Shown here: positions 6,643-9,127 of the stretch, one piece after another
Numbering within the stretch: position 1 is the first letter of the stretch
Layout of the letters: each line of letters opens with the position of its first letter
Source of the DNA: Actinomycetota bacterium
GTDB lineage: Bacteria > Actinomycetota > Actinomycetes > Nanopelagicales > Nanopelagicaceae
Length of the DNA stretch: 9,127 nucleotides
Reading direction: 5' to 3'
Assembly: GCA_009699825.1 (NCBI GenBank)
Contig: WLNM01000033.1
Location: forward strand, 1 to 9,127
The notes under the pieces: model-generated
The model's input: the letters and a program-made list of their open reading frames with translations, nothing else
Database searches by the model: none
What the model was told of the DNA's origin: nothing
Position numbers and translations under genes: made by a program

Positions 6643-6957
6643 ATGGGCGCTAAAAAGAACTTGAATGGCAAAGATCTTGAGCCCCTCTCATTCGGAGTTC
6701 GTGAATTACGTCAATCCGCTTCGCAAATTTTGGATCAAGTAAAAGAAGGGTCCGTTGTAGAAATAACTGAACACGGGATTCCAGTTGCTCGCCTTGTGCC
6801 TATCGCAAGATCCTTATATGAAGAGTTTGTTGAAGCAGGATTTATTACACCTGCAAGTAACCCTGAGTGGCGACCAACTAAGAGTCCAGTAAAACTCAAG
6901 GGCACAAAGTGTGCGTCGCAGGTATTGCTCGAGATGCGGGCTGAGGCTAGATATTGA
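6643..6957 (+). CDS. vapB: Phd/YefM-family antitoxin of a VapBC-type module
   Basis: A 104-residue antitoxin that should bind and neutralise the downstream PIN toxin and repress their shared promoter. The N-terminal half has the Phd/YefM pattern: FGVRELRQSASQILDQV (dimerising and DNA-binding fold), then VVEITEHGIPVARLVPI. The C-terminal part (from about residue 60) contains FVEAGFITPA, a Pro/Lys-rich linker and a final helix ending LLEMRAEARY, the usual toxin-wrapping tail. The frame extends upstream to a TTG at 6625, but that codon lies inside the operator palindrome and adds residues unlike the family, so the ATG at 6643 is preferred. The stop overlaps the vapC start by 4 bases. Arginine codons include AGA, CGA and CGG, whereas the helicase gene nearby uses almost only CGT and CGC, hinting at transfer. 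Confidence 0.88.
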   Translation: MGAKKNLNGKDLEPLSFGVRELRQSASQILDQVKEGSVVEITEHGIPVARLVPIARSLYEEFVEAGFITPASNPEWRPTKSPVKLKGTKCASQVLLEMRAEARY

Positions 6958-7349
6958 GCTACTACCTAGATAGCTCTGCCATTCTAAAAATTATCTTTAA
7001 AGAGGATGAGAGTGCCGCCCTCGTTAAATTCATTACAGAACCTGCCATCACTTCAAGCATCTCTCGGGTTGAAGTTTTGCGAACAGTTCAGCGAATCGAC
7101 CCTTCACGGGTACAGCTTGCTCAAAGCGAGTTAGCCAAAATAAATATTGTTGAGCCTATTCCAAGCATTCTTACTATTGCTGAAAATTTCTCGCACGAAG
7201 TTACTCTGCGTTCTCTTGATGCAATTCATGTTGCAACATTAATATTCCTAAGCACAGCTACAGGCGGTTTAATTACATACGACAAACTAATGGCTAAAAA
7301 TGCAGAACAACTGGGATTAAGAGTTTTGGCTCCAGGCACTAAAAACTAA
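6954..7349 (+). CDS. vapC: PIN-domain ribonuclease toxin VapC
   Basis: Toxin of 131 residues, usual length for VapC, a magnesium-dependent endoribonuclease that cuts tRNA or rRNA and stops translation when not bound by antitoxin. All four acidic active-site positions are present: Asp6 (YYLDSSAI), Glu40 (SRVEVLR), Asp89 (SLDAIHVAT) and Asp110 (TYDKLMAKNAEQLGL), so it looks active. The start is TTG at 6954. An in-frame TAG at 6948 leaves no other credible start, and this TTG overlaps the antitoxin stop as TTGA, so the toxin is probably made only by coupled, weak re-initiation, keeping it below antitoxin. The 3' end overlaps the topA stop on the other strand by 4 bases (7346-7349). Arginine codons are mainly CGA, CGG and AGA. 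The RNA target cannot be told from sequence. Confidence 0.92.
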   Translation: MSYYLDSSAILKIIFKEDESAALVKFITEPAITSSISRVEVLRTVQRIDPSRVQLAQSELAKINIVEPIPSILTIAENFSHEVTLRSLDAIHVATLIFLSTATGGLITYDKLMAKNAEQLGLRVLAPGTKN

Positions 7350-9127
7350 TCTTTCTTTTTAGCTGCTTTCTTCTTGCCAGTAGCTTTGACTGTGTTCTTA
7401 GTCAGAGATGGCGCTTTAGCCTTAGGGCTTTTAGGGGCAGCCTTCTTTCGTGACTTCTTTGGAGATGGTCCGTTTTCTGCTTCCCATGCACGGCGCCCTG
7501 CAAGTAATTCGAGTGCGCGATCAAGAGTTAACGCTTCTAGTGTGTCACCCCGACGAAGCGTTGCATTTGTTTCGCCGTCGGTGACATACATACCGAAGCG
7601 ACCATCTTTAACAATAACTTCTTTCTCTGTTGCGGGATCTTTACCGAGTTCTTTAAGTGGTGGCTTTGCAACACCGCGACGCCGCTCTTTTGGCTTTGAA
7701 TAAATCTCTAGCGCTTCATCTAATGAAATTGAGAACAATTGATCTTCTGATGTCAGTGTGCGCGAATCAGCACCTGCCTTTAAGTAAGGGCCGTAACGAC
7801 CATTTTGTACTGTGATGTCATCACCGGCACTGTTAGTGCCAAGTAGACGTGGCAATGAAAGCAATCTAATTGCGTCTTCGTAGGTAACAGTGTCAAGTGT
7901 CATCGTAGAAAGTAATGACGCAGTTTTTGGTTTTGGGGCATCTGCTTTCTTACGCTTTTTCTTCGCACCTTCTGGAACAACTTCTACTGGGAAAACTTCT
8001 GTGATGTATGGACCAAAGCGACCAGATTTAGCGATGATCGGAAAGTTTGTTATTGGATCAACACCGAGATCGCGTTCTCCAGATGGTTTAGCAAGAATTT
8101 CAATTGCAGCATCTAGCGTGAGTTCATCTGGCGCCATTGTCTCTGGAATGTTTGCGAGCTTGCGTGTTTCGCCTTCACCTTGTTGCAAGTACGCACCGTA
8201 GCGACCAACTCGGATTTCGATATCAGGAGCTAAACGCATTGTGTTGACTTCGCGCGCATCAATTGCGCCGAGGTCGGCAGATAATTCATTAAGTCCTGGT
8301 TGTCCGTCGTGACCGTAAAAAAAGTCGCGTAACCAATCAACGCGGCCAGCTTCGCCAGCTGCAATCTTGTCTAAGTCTTCTTCCATGCTCGCAGTGAATT
8401 CGTAATCAACTAATTTTGTAAAGTGTGTTTCTAATAATCCTGTAACAGAGAAGGCTAAGAATGTTGGAACGAGTGCACGACCGCGCTTATAAACGTATCC
8501 GCGATCTTGAATAGTTTGAATAATGGATGCAAACGTTGAAGGACGACCGATACCAAGTTCTTCTAATTTCTTAACAAGTGTTGGTTCTGTGTAACGAGCC
8601 GGCGGCTTTGTGTCATGGCCTTCGCAGCTGTATTCGTTAACTTTTACTGCTTGTCCAACAGTCATTGCAGGTAAGCGCTTATCTTCTGACTCTTCATCGG
8701 TTTTTTCTTCAACGATGTCGTCATAGGCGGCTAAGAATCCTGGAAAAGTAATTACAGATCCATTAGCGCGGAAAATGGTCTCTTTTTTGTCATTAGTAGT
8801 CGCATCAAAATCAACACGCATCTGCATCTTTTTAGCATCAGCCATTTGTGATGCCACAGTGCGCTTCCAAATAAGGTCATATAAAGCGAATTCATCTCGT
8901 GAAAGTTCGGGTGCTAATTCACCAGGTGTCTTAAACGCATCTCCTGCAGGACGAATTGCTTCGTGTGCTTCTTGCGCATTCTTAGATTTACCTTGGTACA
9001 CACGTGGCGCATCAGCAACATGGTCTGCACCATAGAGTGCTTTTGCAGATGCACGTGCTGCACTAATTGCTTGCTGAGATAAATTGATTGAATCTGTACG
9101 CATGTATGTGATGTAACCATTTTCGTA
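7346..9127 (-). CDS. topA: DNA topoisomerase I (type IA), N-terminal part outside the window
   Basis: Relaxes negative supercoils by single-strand passage. 593 residues are visible. The fragment opens with YENGYITY followed by MRTDS, so codon 9106-9104 is the catalytic tyrosine; the toprim domain and the true start lie beyond 9127, and the ATG at 9103 is internal. Other family motifs are EAHEAIRPA (fragment residues 53-61) and LGIGRPSTFASI (191-202). The C-terminus has four repeated toprim-type C-terminal units marked by GRYGAYL, GRFGPYI, GRYGPYL and GRFGMYV (near 308, 369, 443, 509), with a Lys-rich insert between the second and third. It ends in a long Lys/Ala/Pro tail. There are no Cys4 zinc ribbons as in E. 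coli, which is the actinobacterial form: the repeats and basic tail bind DNA and give processivity. The stop TAG overlaps the end of vapC. Confidence 0.96.
   Translation of the reverse strand, partial: YENGYITYMRTDSINLSQQAISAARASAKALYGADHVADAPRVYQGKSKNAQEAHEAIRPAGDAFKTPGELAPELSRDEFALYDLIWKRTVASQMADAKKMQMRVDFDATTNDKKETIFRANGSVITFPGFLAAYDDIVEEKTDEESEDKRLPAMTVGQAVKVNEYSCEGHDTKPPARYTEPTLVKKLEELGIGRPSTFASIIQTIQDRGYVYKRGRALVPTFLAFSVTGLLETHFTKLVDYEFTASMEEDLDKIAAGEAGRVDWLRDFFYGHDGQPGLNELSADLGAIDAREVNTMRLAPDIEIRVGRYGAYLQQGEGETRKLANIPETMAPDELTLDAAIEILAKPSGERDLGVDPITNFPIIAKSGRFGPYITEVFPVEVVPEGAKKKRKKADAPKPKTASLLSTMTLDTVTYEDAIRLLSLPRLLGTNSAGDDITVQNGRYGPYLKAGADSRTLTSEDQLFSISLDEALEIYSKPKERRRGVAKPPLKELGKDPATEKEVIVKDGRFGMYVTDGETNATLRRGDTLEALTLDRALELLAGRRAWEAENGPSPKKSRKKAAPKSPKAKAPSLTKNTVKATGKKKAAKKKD
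7347..7356. repeat. Right copy of the 10 bp direct repeat flanking vapBC
   Basis: TAATCTTTCT, identical to 6586-6595. It begins with the TAA stop of vapC and lies inside the last codons of topA, so an insertion ending here would have reset the topA stop codon. Confidence 0.4.

Noticed and set aside
7920..8000. Lysine-rich insert in TopA as a frameshift or foreign insertion
   Set aside because: The frame is intact on both sides and the repeat units continue afterwards. Basic inserts and tails are normal in actinobacterial TopA.
9101..9103. ATG at 9103 as the topA start
   Set aside because: It directly follows the catalytic tyrosine codon, so it is internal.
1..9127. tRNA genes, CRISPR array, riboswitch or insertion sequence
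   Set aside because: No cloverleaf, regularly spaced repeats, conserved leader structure, transposase or terminal inverted repeats were seen on either strand.

Overview
The window looks like part of the core chromosome of a small-genome, low-to-mid-GC actinobacterium; freshwater Nanopelagicales (the acI group) would fit, but this is inference. The reasons are actinobacterial protein types (a thymidylate kinase fused to an N-terminal transporter domain, a DNA polymerase III delta' with Arg in the P-loop, a TopA ending in toprim-type C-terminal repeats and a lysine-rich tail, a lipoprotein S33 peptidase), tight packing with 4 to 16 base overlaps, few Shine-Dalgarno sites, and an AT-leaning composition.

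Layout. 1-1026 (+) is the 3' part of a DEAD-box RNA helicase gene. It converges, with a 4 base gap, on a glyoxalase-like VOC gene (1031-1678, -). Then comes a minus-strand block transcribed from right to left: topA (7346 to beyond 9127, partial), the MFS-tmk fusion (4354-6411), holB (3209-4357) and a secreted lipoprotein peptidase (1740-3224). tmk, holB and the peptidase gene overlap one another, so they are probably one operon. tmk supplies dTDP for DNA synthesis, holB is a clamp-loader subunit and topA relaxes supercoils, so the block is replication-centred. The peptidase looks like a passenger.

The accessory part is 6412-7349, between topA and tmk. It holds an intact vapBC-type toxin-antitoxin pair on the plus strand, against the surrounding block. 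The pair has a 9+9 bp palindromic operator over an apparently leaderless promoter, a TTG start for the toxin inside the antitoxin stop (TTGA), arginine codons unlike the helicase gene, and an exact 10 bp direct repeat on each side. To its left, on the minus strand, is what I read as the broken C-terminal part of a second antitoxin, interrupted by one in-frame TAA. The site therefore seems to have taken up toxin-antitoxin modules more than once. The 3' end of vapC overlaps the topA stop by 4 bases, and any topA-to-tmk read-through transcript would be antisense to all of vapBC.

I saw no tRNA, rRNA, CRISPR array, transposase or riboswitch. The only non-coding stretch over 100 bases is 6412-6642, and most of it is accounted for below.
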